Assembly (NCBI RefSeq): GCF_000003195.3
Contig: NC_012871.2
Location: 15,694,293 to 15,758,292, forward strand
Source of the DNA: Sorghum bicolor
Lineage: Eukaryota; Streptophyta; Magnoliopsida; Poales; Poaceae
Direction of reading: 5' to 3'
DNA length: 64,000 nucleotides
The position numbers were made by a program, and so were the translations under genes. The notes under the pieces are model-generated. The model was not told the DNA's origin. It searched no databases and was given only the letters and a program-made list of their open reading frames with translations. Of this stretch, positions 10,617 to 21,496 are shown one piece after another; positions within the stretch are counted from its first letter, which is position 1, and each line of letters begins with the position of its first letter.

Positions 10617-10693
10617 TACAAAAGAGTTTATAAAAATCTCCTACATTACACTTTTGGTCCTGGTGTGCAGTCTTCCAGAAAGATACTAAGTAA

Positions 10694-10926
10694 GGCCTTG
10701 TTTAGTTCTCACAAAAAACTTTTTAAGATTATCCGTCACATCGAATCTTACGGCACGTGCATGGAGTATTAAATATAGATGAAAACAAAAACTAATTGCA
10801 CAGTTTGCCTATAAATCGCGAGATAAATCTTTTAAGTCTAGTTATTCCATAATTGGATAATGTTTGTTAATTAAAAACGAAAGTGCTACAGTAGCGAAAT
10901 TAAAAAAAATCAAAACTAAACAGGCC
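10694..10926. mobile_element. Tourist-like MITE, 233 bp
   Basis: Terminal inverted repeats GGCCTTGTTTAGTT and AACTAAACAGGCC are flanked by TAA on both sides (10691-10693 and 10927-10929), the PIF/Harbinger target duplication. The interior (CACATCGAATCTTACGG, GTGCTACAGTAGC) matches a very common grass MITE family. Confidence 0.88.
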
Positions 10927-10929
10927 TAA

Positions 10930-11792
10930 GGCCAGGGTTTTACCAGGATGTCATGCACATTTATTAGAACGTCATGTCAGTAAAACTACACTTTTTGTAT
11001 GAAACAAAGAGGAGAGAGAAGCAAGTAGTTTCACCATGGTGAAATCCTGCGGGTGTTGTTTCCCACGCTGTGAAACAAGAAATCCCCACTAAGGGCTAAA
11101 TCATTTCACTATCTTGCATGTGATCCAATCATTTTGCAGTAATTAAATATTTTGCCCAGCCTAGGAAACGTCAAGGTGAAACTCATGCATTGTGGAAGTT
11201 GTTTCATTATTTCTTTCATTTATGCTTTGTCAACGGATTTGTTTTGGAAACAGTGTATTGAAACGGACCATTCTGCAGGTCGTAGAAAGTCAAGGTTGAA
11301 CTTCCCTTCATGGAAATCGAGGCGACCCACCATAAATGATGAATCTTATCTTGCTCTCTACCCATTTGGTGCAAGAGTCCATGCATGTGGTGCATTTTAT
11401 ATACTATCTTCGTTCACAGGAAATCGATCCGTTTGTGACCGTACGTGCCAAAACATGATACTTCATTTCCATGAAAAATGAAAAACGTGCAGTGGACAAG
11501 TAGTGCATCCTCTTGTATGCATTGTCAATGTCACGGCACATGCGCGCGGGCCGAACTATGGCTGGAATGCACGCTCGTCTTTCTAGGGTTGGCCGTGCAC
11601 AAGAGGAAAAACAGGACACTATGGTTTCGGTCTATGCATCTAGGAAGACGCAAGGAATGGTGAAATTTTCAATAATTATGTGTGGGAGTCGTCATGGCTT
11701 AACTGAAGTTTGGCACACAGTAGTCGGATGGCCTGATACGTGATGTGGATAATTATATTTCTTTGAAGTGTAGTGGAGGTACGGTGGAGTAT
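10930..11792. other. intergenic, no gene seen
   Basis: Mixed-composition DNA with scattered TGAAAC/GTTTCA words (10990-11250) that form imperfect inverted repeats, perhaps an old MITE. No frame of convincing length or domain. Confidence 0.4.
11776..11792. repeat. 17 bp direct repeat, left copy
   Basis: The same 17 bases starting GAGGTACGGTGGAG occur at 13257-13273. The sequence after the DNA transposon (12942 onward, TATATATCT) also matches what follows the right copy, so before that insertion the repeat was about 23 bp. Confidence 0.8.
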
Positions 11793-12941
11793 GGGTGTGT
11801 TTGGTTCGTCCAGATGTGGCCAAATCTGCCCTGGGCTAGATTTCACATGTTTGGTTTCTTGTTCTGGGCCTAGGTATGGTCAGGACGGGCCGGCCGTACG
11901 ACGTTGGTATGGCCAGCCTTGAAAGGCCAATTCGGCCTTCCCAACTGAGCTCCTACCTAGGTTCCCGTCACCGCTCCTTACCTTCTTCTCCGCCTCCTCC
12001 CGGTCCCCAACCCCACCTCCTCAGCAACTCACATCCACGCCGGCGGCGGCAGCGTCCGCGAGGGAGGCCAGCGCGGAGACGAGACGCGCGAGGCGACGGC
12101 GCCGGGTCGCCACATCAGGTAGCACCCCGCGTCGGCGTCCCCCAGAGGAGCTAGCGGTGGCGGCGCCGGGCGAAGCCAAGCGCGCGGTGGCCGGAGATGC
12201 GGATGGGGAATCTCCGGTCAAGGCTCTCGGCGACGGCGCGCATTCGTGGGCGCATCTCGGGGTCGGGCTCCTCGCACCGTGGGGTCGACTCGAGCACGAC
12301 GTGGAAGACGGCCAGGACCTTCTTCTTGGCGTGCACCTCGCGGAGCAGTGTGGGGTCGACCACCTCCGAGCAGCGTGGGGTCGCCCAGGACCTTCTCCTT
12401 GGCGTGCACCTAGCCGTGCATCTCACTCGTGCTCGCGCCCGCTCCGTGCGCCAGGCCATGCTCCGTGCACGCCGCGCCTAGGCCTCCAGGTTTTCACTCG
12501 TCCGGTGCTGCTCTCTAGGAAGCTGTATCCGTGTCCATGTGGTGCTCGCCAGGTGTTCATCAGGTGGTCTCCAGGAAGCTATGCAGTCGTAGATGGGCAA
12601 GTGCAGGGGAGGACATGATGGACTGCTGCTGGTGCTATGTTCCATGTTTTTTTTGTATGTTCGTGCTGAGCACCTGAGCTGCTGCCCGTCCGATGGCGTT
12701 CGTGAGAATTGGCGCACAGCAGGTGTTCGACGAATTATGTCAAAGGTGGTGAACTAACCTGTATAAAAAAGAAATAACTCTATCCAAGCCAAACAACCCA
12801 ACCAAACACACTAAAAGTTAGACGAACTTAGATAATTCATGCAACCAAACAAGTACATCTTGGCTCACTAGAGACAGGCTTGATCTAGCCTGGCTTATTT
12901 CCTAGCCAGGCTAGAAGAGAGACGGGAAACCAAACACACCC
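11793..12941. mobile_element. non-autonomous DNA transposon (1.15 kb) with a GC-rich captured insert
   Basis: Terminal inverted repeats GGGTGTGTTTGGTT (11793) and AACCAAACACACCC (ending 12941) are flanked by TAT on both sides. The subterminal parts are AT-rich and the core (about 11980-12500) is GC-rich and unlike its surroundings, with gene-like composition. No transposase is encoded. The 3 bp duplication suits a PIF/Harbinger-like or CACTA-like mechanism, but the termini fit neither cleanly. Confidence 0.7.
12151..12420 (-). pseudogene. possible protein-kinase C-lobe fragment carried by the transposon
   Basis: The minus-strand reading contains EVVDPTLLREVHAKKKVL followed by VLESTPRCEEPDPEMRPRM, which resembles the end of plant receptor-like kinase domains (E-DP-L ... 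PE-RPRM--V-E-L). No catalytic loop or ATP site is present. A 74 bp internal duplication repeats the segment with CCTTCTTGGCGTGCACCT (near 12313 and 12387). Identification is tentative. Confidence 0.4.
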
Positions 12942-12952
12942 TATATATCTTA

Positions 12953-13157
12953 GGGCACTCACAATACAGACTTTTATCATAGAGTCTAAAGTTATTTATT
13001 ACCTCGAACAACGTAGACTTAGAGTCTAAATAAGACTTGGTGTCTTATTTTTCTACCTCTTTCTTCAATAAATATGCTGCCACATCAGCAAAATACCATA
13101 AATAATTTGTAATTGATTGTTTTGAACTCTGTGATATAGTCTTGCATTGTGAGTACC
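12953..13157. mobile_element. MITE, about 205 bp
   Basis: The left end GGGCACTCACAATACAGACT is the inverted match of the right end AGTCTTGCATTGTGAGTACC, with internal AGAGTCTAAAG and GCTGCCACATCAGCA, as in a widespread grass MITE family. TTA precedes the left end; the right duplication is degraded. Confidence 0.78.
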
Positions 13158-13790
13158 TCTATCTCACTCACCGACCAAAGGTTTGCTTTGCTCACGCATG
13201 TGTAATGCAATTGCTTATATATACTGAGTGTTATTAGTGGCCGGGATCGGAATGGCGAGGTACGGTGGAGTATATATCTAGAAAGATCTTCGGAGTGACA
13301 CTAGCTTAAAATGTAATGTTACCGGAGATTTTCTCTCTTCACTCAATATATAGGGTGAAATAAGCAGGTTTGCTCGTGCCAATGAGGACGAGGTAGCTAA
13401 TTTTTTTGCTAGATTTAATTGGATTTGGTCCACAATAAATGCTAATGCAACAAAGGACTAATCTCGTGTAGTAAGTTGACAAAAGATTGAAACAACTTAA
13501 ATGTGTAGCTATAATATACACATGATGTGAGTTTATAGAAAAAAAAGGTGAAAGACGAGTCTTCTGTATGCGTGTTGAGACAAACATGGACTCAGAGGGT
13601 CATACTGTACATGAATGGTGTGACATCACATCAACGAAAAGTTTGTAGCATCAAATTCAATTTTAAAGCAATAAGAGTGAGAGAAGATATCAGTTAGCAA
13701 ATGTCCCTTTTTTATTACAAAGAAAATTCCAATGCATTCGTGGCGCTATTATATTTTGGACATAACAATAATAGGCACCCGAACAAGACG
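13158..13790. other. intergenic/promoter region of the I9 gene
   Basis: AT-rich and without coding sequence. It contains the right copy of the 17 bp repeat (13257-13273) and leads into the promoter of the gene at 13936. Confidence 0.5.
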
Positions 13791-13796
13791 CCGCGA

Positions 13797-13805
13797 TTAT
13801 ATAAG
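13797..13805 (+). promoter_or_regulatory. TATA box of the I9 gene
   Basis: TTATATAAG lies about 135 bases before the start codon in a stretch that turns C-rich (13830-13930), typical of a grass 5' leader. Transcription would start near 13830. Confidence 0.65.
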
Positions 13806-13935
13806 CGACCACCGGCTCCGTCGCTCCTCGCTCCTTTCCCGCCATACACACCAACAAAACCAGAGCGTCGTTCCTTCCACTGCACACGCACCCCCCCTGA
13901 TCTTCGTATCTCATCTCCCCCTTCGCCGGCGTGCC

Positions 13936-15343
13936 ATGACGACGACGACGCGCCCTTGCGCCGCCGTGACCGCGTTCCTGCTCCTACTCCTCCTCTCGTC
14001 CGCCGCGGTGTCCCTGGCGGCCAAGACCGCCGGCAAAGAGAGCAAGCAGGCGGCCGCGACGAGCGTGTACGTGGTGATGGTGAAGGCCCCCGCCCAGGGC
14101 GTCAACTACAAGGCATACCAGATGCGCATCCTCGCCACCGCGCTCGGCAGGTATTTGCGCATGCCATGGCATGGCACCGGCCGGCACCATGCCATGCCAC
14201 CACCAGCAGCTAATTAAACATTTTTCTTTGGTCGTCTCCGTGTCACCTTGATTGGAGGATCTGATTTCTCTGCCATTGCCATCGAATGAATTGCAAGCGA
14301 GGAGAAAGCCAAGCAGGCGCTGATCTACAGCTACAAGGCCGTCGCCAGCGGGTTCGCCGCCAAGCTCACGCCGGAGCAGGTCGCCGCGTTGAAGAGTGAG
14401 CTCCATTTTTTTTTATTCGATTTCCCGGTGTTCTTTACTTTTATCGATGATCCTTGCCTGATGTCTCGTGCAATTCATGGCGCAACAGTATCTTCGTCTG
14501 ATGGTCGCATTTATTCCCAATTTTATCTTGTTATTAAGTAATAATCACCTTAATGTAAACTATAACAATCCCCCACATGGTGTTCACATGATCGATCGTG
14601 TCAATCCATGGTCTGCAATTATTAACTACGTGAAGTGGTAAAACTAAAGGTTTGAAGCCCAGTTGACAGAGAGGAGTGGAAGGGAATCCTCTTGGCAATT
14701 CCGAGGTCAATGCAACGCGTGCTTCTTCAGTGGTTTTCAACTTTGCTCTGCATATCTACGCTTCTTCATCAGTATATTAGTGTAAAACATTGTCAACATC
14801 CATATTTATTTGTTACCTGCGGTCCCGTAGCTTTAACTTTGAACATCGTCAACTTTTCACTTAGTAGTAAAGTGAAAATCTTCCTTGACGGTTTCTGTTT
14901 TCCTTTAGCTTTGCGCCTTTCTTGCATTGTCACACAAACAAGACAAGCTTTTACCATTAATTACTTTGTGTTTCCAACTCCGCAAGTCTCTCAAAGTGTA
15001 AAGGTAAAGAAGATTAAAGAAGAGGACGACCACCACCATGCAAACAACAGAATTGATAATATTATCCTGATTCCCTCTGGTCGTCCTTGAACATGCTATT
15101 AAGGACCTCACCTTATTTGGAATGCTTTCTTTTTTTTGGTTCCTGGAAAACACAAACAACCATTTTCTTGTGTTTCTACAAAATTCATGTAATTTAATTT
15201 CACAGTTCACGAACAAGGTCTGGACATTGGAAATGCATACTAACTCTTGTGCTAATTAATTTGTTTCTTGGCCAGAGCATCCTGCCGTTCTGCAGGCGCT
15301 GCCTGAAGTGAAGTACAGCCTTCAGGACAACCGCCTCACCTGA
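13936..15343 (+). CDS. secreted stand-alone subtilisin propeptide/inhibitor (I9) protein, three exons
   Basis: Exons 13936-14150, 14298-14395 and 15276-15343 join in phase to give 126 residues and a TGA stop. Residues 1-30 form a signal peptide with a leucine-rich core, so the product is probably secreted. The rest is an I9 fold: VYVVMVKAP begins the first strand, KAKQALIYSYKAVASGFAAKLTPEQVAALK covers the conserved YSY and GFAA-LT segments, and HPAVLQALPEV ends it. No catalytic subtilase domain follows, so the protein is like plant I9-only inhibitors that bind and chaperone or inhibit subtilisin-like proteases. The ATG is the one that places the signal peptide correctly; the longer upstream frame lies in the leader. 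It is the only complete host gene in the window. Confidence 0.88.
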
Positions 15344-17060
15344 ACCGAGCGAGTACTTTCAGACCGTCACCAGCAAGATACATACCTACATACTTCAGCA
15401 CCTGCCATCTTCACCGTGTATTACTATCTCGTAATTATGTGCATATGTTAGCAAGTGTGTGCACACACCATAGGTGTCTGACAGTAGAACAAGTTACATG
15501 ATCAGAATTTATCCGAGTATACAGCATGTGTGTACTAGTGAAGGCAATTTATCCTCTTCATAAATACTGAATGTTGTACATGTAATTCCAAGCATCAAGT
15601 GCCATACATTTATATATACAAACTGGTTGATATCACCATGCTGAATCATTTGTTTACTCTTGGGAGAAAAGCTATGGTTGAAAGCAGTGTTCGCTGATTT
15701 GTTGTTAGAGAAAAAAACTGCTGAATGGCTGACAGATTCGGCAGATACGCTCAAGCGAATGTTCATTGTTTGAAATCACCATGGATGCACCAGACTGCAC
15801 GTGATGGGAGTTAGAGTAGAAGATTTCAGAACATGCGTGTGGCCAACCAACCGAACCAATTGCACATTTCAGGGCTTGCAAACGTGCTGTTCATCTGTGC
15901 TTGTGTTTCCCCTTTTCGGAAACGAGAGCACCTTGTACCTTGAGCAGTGTTTCTGAGCACGAATTTAGCCTGAAAATGCAATAATACATCCGTAGAGTTC
16001 TTATAGCGGCATATTACACACTGCCTGAAAGTTGAGGTGGCCTCCTTGCACGAGCTGAGGCTGTGAATCCCACATGCACAAGCTTTGCAATAGAGTGAAG
16101 GGTTGCTTTCCTTACCTTTTACATGCATGCATGGAAGAATTATCTCGCACAGGCTGTGCTTCAGTGCGTGCTGTGCTGACCGATGCAAGGCATCAGTGTG
16201 GACCATGTGTAGCCAACGTGCGGATTCGATCAATTAATCAAACCATGTTTCAGTTGTTCACCTTCAGCATTCGTCACAAAATGTCCAATTGTATTACATT
16301 ACACAAGCATTTATTTGTGCCGCATTTCGTAATCAACAAAAATCGGGAGCAGCATGCATGGTTAATTTAAGACAAGGAATAAAACAAGTGCTGCCCGGGT
16401 TTTTAATCTAATCTGGCCTGCCTGCGCTTCGGTTGAACCGTCCCACTACACATCCTGACTGATGCTGCAGGCAGCATCCAGAGGCCACCGGCCAACTCCG
16501 AGAGAGGCTGGCTATGGACAACATACAAGCAGCCGGCGGCTCCAAATCAACGACGCGACAGACCTCATTCATGGAGCCATACATTATCGTTATTCTTGCC
16601 TGAACTAACTGCTCTCTTCTCATCATCAAGTCATCATATGCCATGTTGTTTAATTTTGTCATCATTGTGAGGGTGGGAACGCTAGTGAGGGGAAGAGGAG
16701 GGATAACGTATTCCATTCAGGCTCTTGGAGGTATGAGCATGCGGCCGGGTTTTAAAACGCCATCCAGTAGCCGTCTCTGTTCCTTTCGGCACACAGCAGC
16801 ATTTGCAGAGACAACTTTGAGTTTGAGGGTGTCATCAGCTGTACGGAAAAAGGGTCTTCTTCACTGGAATTTTAAAAAAATATACATAGGCTGCTTTTCT
16901 TTGGTTGCAACAAATTTCTGCTGTTGCTCTACGTGTGCTTGTAGCTGACTCGCTGTCCGTGACGTCCTGGTAAAACAGAGGGGAGGGGAGGGGAGGGGAG
17001 GGGGCCAACTGCGCCACACCAGAATTCTAGCAACGAATTTCAGAACATATGCATATTTAT
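15344..17060. other. 3' flank of the I9 gene and intergenic DNA
   Basis: The first few hundred bases are AT-rich and suit a 3' UTR. The remainder shows no coding domain on either strand. The only regular structure is the (GGGGA)n tract near 16979-17003. Confidence 0.5.
16979..17003. repeat. (GGGGA)n microsatellite
   Basis: Five consecutive AGGGG units. The G-runs could form a G-quadruplex on the plus strand. Confidence 0.9.
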
Positions 17061-17063
17061 TTA

Positions 17064-17225
17064 GGGCATGTTTAGATGAGCTAGAGATAGTTATTAGTTG
17101 AGTTAAGAATTAGTTCAAATCAGGTTAGCTAGTTGGCTAACAACTAGCTGAAGGCTTGGATAAAAAATTAGTCTTCCTATTTTTTTTTAGAAAGCTAGAA
17201 ATTAGATGTTGTATCAAACATGCCC
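17064..17225. mobile_element. Tourist-like MITE, 162 bp
   Basis: Ends GGGCATGTTTAGA and AAACATGCCC form the inverted repeat; TTA flanks both sides (17061-17063 and 17226-17228). The interior is rich in TTAGTT/AACTAG words and non-coding. Confidence 0.85.
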
Positions 17226-17311
17226 TTAATAGAGCACAATAGGATTAGTTAATTTGATGATATACATTTTTCACAAGTATGATCATAGCTAAAAGAAACT
17301 TGATCTACAAC

Positions 17312-18115
17312 TGAAGGACCGAAAATGACGACCAAAGGGGAGTGAATGGGAGCCACAAATATTCTCTTGAAATATTTTTGGTTACTGTCCCAAATCACCA
17401 CAAAACACAAGTGGGTATCAAAAACTAAATTACTCAAGTCAACCGGTGACAAGAGCACTTAGAAAAAATTCTCGCAGCAGTAGAAGATTAATGTAACAGA
17501 CGGAATACATTTCGGAGCTCAAACAATTAAACTACGCAAGAACCAAGAAAAACGTAGCTGCAAAAAGGACTGAAAAATATCAGAAAATTTAAGCCTAAAG
17601 AATACAGAGAAAAACTGCAGGCAGCAATTGACGCACACACTGCAGTGCAGTCAACTTCTAATCAAAACTTAGCAATTTCACTGAAGCAAAAGCACACTCT
17701 TGTCCAATCAAAATTAGAGACTCAAAGCAAGTACGTACTACTGCTGCTCTTGCTGGTCAACCAACACCTGATGGGGAGCAACCAGACGAGGACGAACTAG
17801 TACCACTGCAGAAGCTTCCTGCTTGCTGAAATAAAAACTACGATTGAAACACAAGCAGTGCTGAAAACTGACGAACAACTCCGGTCAATCACCCAAGGAA
17901 CAAATCATCACCTGGATGAGCAGCTGGCCACAACAGATGAGCTCAGAAAAAAAAAAAGCAAAGCAAGCAGTACTGGGAGAGCTGAACTCCACGACAGGAA
18001 GCAAGAAATAAACTTGACCAACCAGAAAACAGAGGCTCAAGACAGGAACGAACTGCTGCACTTGCGTGAGAGAACAAACGGCCAAATCGGTCTAGGCACC
18101 AGGCGCTGATTGAGT
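17312..18115 (-). repeat. old LTR or solo-LTR fragment related to the SIRE-type copia element
   Basis: TGAAGGACCGAAAATG at 17312 and many later blocks match the LTRs at 21497 and 30814: GTGAATGGGAGCC, AAATTACTCAAGTCAAC, CCAACACCTGATG and CCTGGATGAGCAGCTGGCCACAAC. Similarity fades near 18115, so the fragment is divergent and truncated. No internal element sequence adjoins it. Confidence 0.75.
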
Positions 18116-18828
18116 GCATCACAGCAGCTCTCTAGCTTGGCCTCCAGAAGACGAACGTCCAAACTGATCCTGATATAAAAAAGAACCTACATGGTAAATA
18201 AATAAACCAAGCCTGATCTTTAGATTGAAGCAGCAAAGCAAGCACAGGCAAACTACCAAAAATTCTTCGAAGTGAAACTGCGATCTCGTTTTGTAGGCAC
18301 CATCAAATCTAATAGATCCAAGCTATGCACACAAACATTTGTAAATTGCAAAAAAAAATATAAACATATCAGGCCTCAAAAAATTTATCATGCATTGAGG
18401 CATTCCCTTCACTGTCATTGCTCAGCTGCCGTGCAGCACTTCCTTCGCCGTCACTGCCTTGCGCTCCCAATTCCTGCACCACCGTTGCCACTCTCTAGAG
18501 CTGCATACGCACGCCTCTGGCTCCGGTCAACCAGAAGTTGTGCATCTCTAGCAGCCACCGTCTGTCGCGCCATACTCAGTGTAAACAAATAATCTCATGC
18601 CAAATTGAAGACTAACAATGTCGTGTCCCCAACAAAGCTTCATATTAACTGAAATTTGAAATTTGAAAGCACATATATATCCCTCATTTAATCCTAGCCA
18701 TTTATTTCCCTTGCACTATCCCACCGCTTATATCCCAATATCCAAAGAGCACCTAAACATTTAGCAGACAATTATTCAGTTCAAAACTTACTCAAGTTTC
18801 TCACGTCAAAGATGCAGCAACACATTAA
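18116..18828. other. intergenic, nothing confident
   Basis: May contain the eroded remainder of the LTR fragment. No coding or repeat structure is supported. Confidence 0.35.
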
Positions 18829-19159
18829 GAGCTTGTTTGGCACAACTCAACTTCACTAGTAAAGCTGTTTTTTTAGAAAATAGCTTCATGAGTGACTTTC
18901 TAGATGAAGCTGAGCTGTTTTGGAGAAAGTGTTTGGCAAAATAGCTTCACCAACTACTTTCATGCATAGTTGAGAGAGAGAAATGAGGGAGAAGCTGCAA
19001 TAAGAGACTTTTTTCCAGCTTCATCCTAACTTATGTCTTTGTGAGAGGAGGGGAAAAATAGCTTCACCCATAAAGCTGTATTGGAAATAAGTATTTGGCA
19101 AAAAAAAAAACAGCTCACAACAGCTTATGAAGCTGTTTTGAGCTGTAGCAAACAGACTC
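18829..19159. mobile_element. Tourist-like MITE, 331 bp
   Basis: GAGCTTGTTTGGC at the left and GCAAACAGACTC at the right are inverted matches; TAA duplicates flank them (18826-18828 and 19160-19162). The interior repeats AGCTTCA/TGAAGCT words on both strands, which would fold into a long hairpin. Confidence 0.83.
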
Positions 19160-19162
19160 TAA

Positions 19163-19900
19163 AGTAACCAGCCAGCTGCTCGTCCTCGGGTGCCGCGGGA
19201 GCCACAACTCCTGCAGATATCAACGCGGCAAATAAGGGTGAAATCACAAGAACTCACGCATCTAGGAAATGAGCAGACGCCTCACCTCGGTACAACATGG
19301 CCGTCTCATTGTGAGAGATGGAGACCACTACATTCCATTTCCTGGATGAGCGACGGTTGCCAATGAACGAATGCCTCACCTCGGTACAGCATGGCATGAT
19401 CCTGTTCGCGGCGGCTCGACTCTGAATGATGGGCGATGGCGGCGTAGATCGGGGATGGGCAAGGAGGTCGTGCCGGCGCGGTCATCGTGGATCCCCGCGG
19501 CTCGGCCATCGTGGGCGCGTTGGCCCAGCCGTTATGGGGCGTGGCTGCAGCGGTGTGTGTGCTGCGGCGTAGGGCGGGATGAGCGATAGGGCGTGCAAGC
19601 AGGTAGCATGGCGAGCTTGCGTGTGATGAAGCGTCGGGCTGGGACCATCGCATGGCCATCGATAGAGAGGAGCAGCAGCGAAGATGAGGCGCGGCTCCTC
19701 TAGGATCTGCAATGGGTGGTCAGCGGTGTCGGAGCAAGGGCGTGGAGAGGTGCCGGTGTCGGTGCCGGTGTGAAGGCGCAAGGGTGCGGCAGCGTGGGCT
19801 AGCGTAGGAAGGGAACGAGTGTGGGTTGCGGTGATTGTGCATCATGGGCGAGCGGCAAGCGAGGCTACGACGATTCCTTTCCTCCCGGGGTGCGGATTGC
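19163..19900. other. GC-rich DNA, possibly CACTA interior; no firm gene
   Basis: A phrase GCCTCACCTCGGTACA occurs near 19281 and 19373, about 93 bases apart. The GC-rich stretch 19390-19880 has several short open frames but no domain I recognise. Confidence 0.35.
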
Positions 19901-21004
19901 GCGTCGTGCAGCGGAAGGGGATATGGTCAGCCTCTTCCACCTGAGTTATTCCAACCTATACAACCTGTCAATGCTCCTGTGAGTTTGCCTTCTGTTTATA
20001 ACGTTTGTTAAGTCCATATATCTGTTGTTAGACAACACTTCTATTTATAACCTTTGTCTAACACATGCAACATATTTAACTTTGTGTAGAATCAATCGGC
20101 GGCGTCAAACGATCCACCTCCTAGGCAACAAGGAGGATCGGGGTGGGACGCATGGAGTGGGCCGAGGTAGGTGGACTGTGATTCATGATATGGGACGCAT
20201 GGAGTGAGACTTGTGATGATTATGAACATTATGTGATGTTTGTGGGTTTATATGTGTTCATGGAGTTTATGTGTTGTTTGTGGCCTACATGAGATGGACA
20301 TGGAGTTTATGTGATGGATTTGTCGTATTTATGATATATATGATCTATGATGCTTACGAATGTATATGTGTGATCTGTGATATATATCTGTTTGTTTTGA
20401 TGGCGAAGCAACTACAAGCAAAAAAAAATTAACCATAGAGGCCGTGCGTTGCACACAACAAAGAGCTTGTTTGCCGTGTGCTGTATCCTAAGGCACACGG
20501 TAAAGATGGTGGCCAGAGCCACCTGGGACTGGCTTTGCCGTGTGCCTGGCCAGGCAGCACACGACAAAGCCTCTCATTTTTGCCATGCTCCTAGTCAGGC
20601 AGCACATAGCAAAGCCTCTCATTTTGCCGTGTGCCTGGTCAGGCAGCACACGGCAAAGCCTCCCATTTTGTCGTGGGCCTGGTCAGGCAGCACACGACAA
20701 AGCATCTTTTCGTGGTTTTTAAAAATAATTACTTTGCTGTGAGCCATATGACGTGGCGCACGGCAAAGCTGGCCGTTACTGCGATGGCGGACGTTACGTT
20801 GCTTTTGTGTGCCGAGTGGCAAAAAGATACACGGCATTAGGTTTTGCCGTGTGCCCGGCGGCTGGCGCACAACAAAGATAGTCCTCACCGTCAGCTACTG
20901 TGTCGTGCACTCCGTGTGCAGCGCACAGCAAAGTCTTTGCCGTGTGCTTTGGGCATTTTGCCGTGTGCTTGAGGCACACGGCAAAGCTCCTGAGTCCGGT
21001 AGTG
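19901..21004 (+). mobile_element. 3' end of a CACTA (En/Spm) DNA transposon
   Basis: The right terminus at 21004 reads, on the minus strand, CACTACCGGACTCAGGAGC, the canonical grass CACTA end. Inside it lie many direct and inverted copies of GCCGTGTGC and GCACACGGCAAAG (20450-20990), the subterminal transposase-binding repeats. A small exon near 20088-20166 encodes SAASNDPPPRQQGG, a proline/glutamine-rich tail seen at the end of CACTA-encoded proteins. The matching left end is not visible, so the element is truncated. Confidence 0.85.
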
Positions 21005-21496
21005 AGAGGCGGAGCAACGTGATGAAAAGTCGCACCAAAAGAGAGTCATAGTTTTATTCTTTTTAGTTGTAGAAGATAGGAGATACTACATACGTACGTC
21101 GTGCATATCTGTTGAGATTAATTAATTATTTAAATTACTGACATCATATTTTCCTATATGTAACATTTTTATACAGTAGAGGACGAGGACCTGATGTATA
21201 AGTAAGTACCCATAGTAACTCTATATATCTATATACCAAATTAGTATATGCACATATATACTTGTTGATCAATTAATAAATCATTTTCCCTGCGCGCGTC
21301 ACACATTATTTGCAGTTGGCTGGTTTATCTGTTGGTTGCTACATGCATACTCTGTTTTTCAAACTTGTGTTAGTATATTTGAGATTTCGCATGTAAAGAG
21401 TATGTGTATGTACGCGGCTTGTGCAGTATGTGTGCGCACATGTTCAGTGGAAGTACGTCTACATACATGGGTAAGAGGAGTATGCAGATATACATG
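21005..21496. other. short host spacer
   Basis: AT-rich DNA between the CACTA end and the SIRE LTR. It holds no gene. Confidence 0.4.

Noticed and set aside
16979..17003. (GGGGA)n considered as a regulatory G-quadruplex
   Set aside because: No gene or promoter nearby, so only the microsatellite is reported.
19306..19781. Candidate minus-strand genes upstream of the CACTA end
   Set aside because: No recognisable domain, no promoter and overlapping frames; left as unannotated GC-rich DNA.
20450..20990. Regular GCACACGGCAAAG repeats considered as a CRISPR-like array
   Set aside because: Spacing is irregular, copies occur in both orientations and a CACTA terminus follows; they are subterminal transposon repeats.
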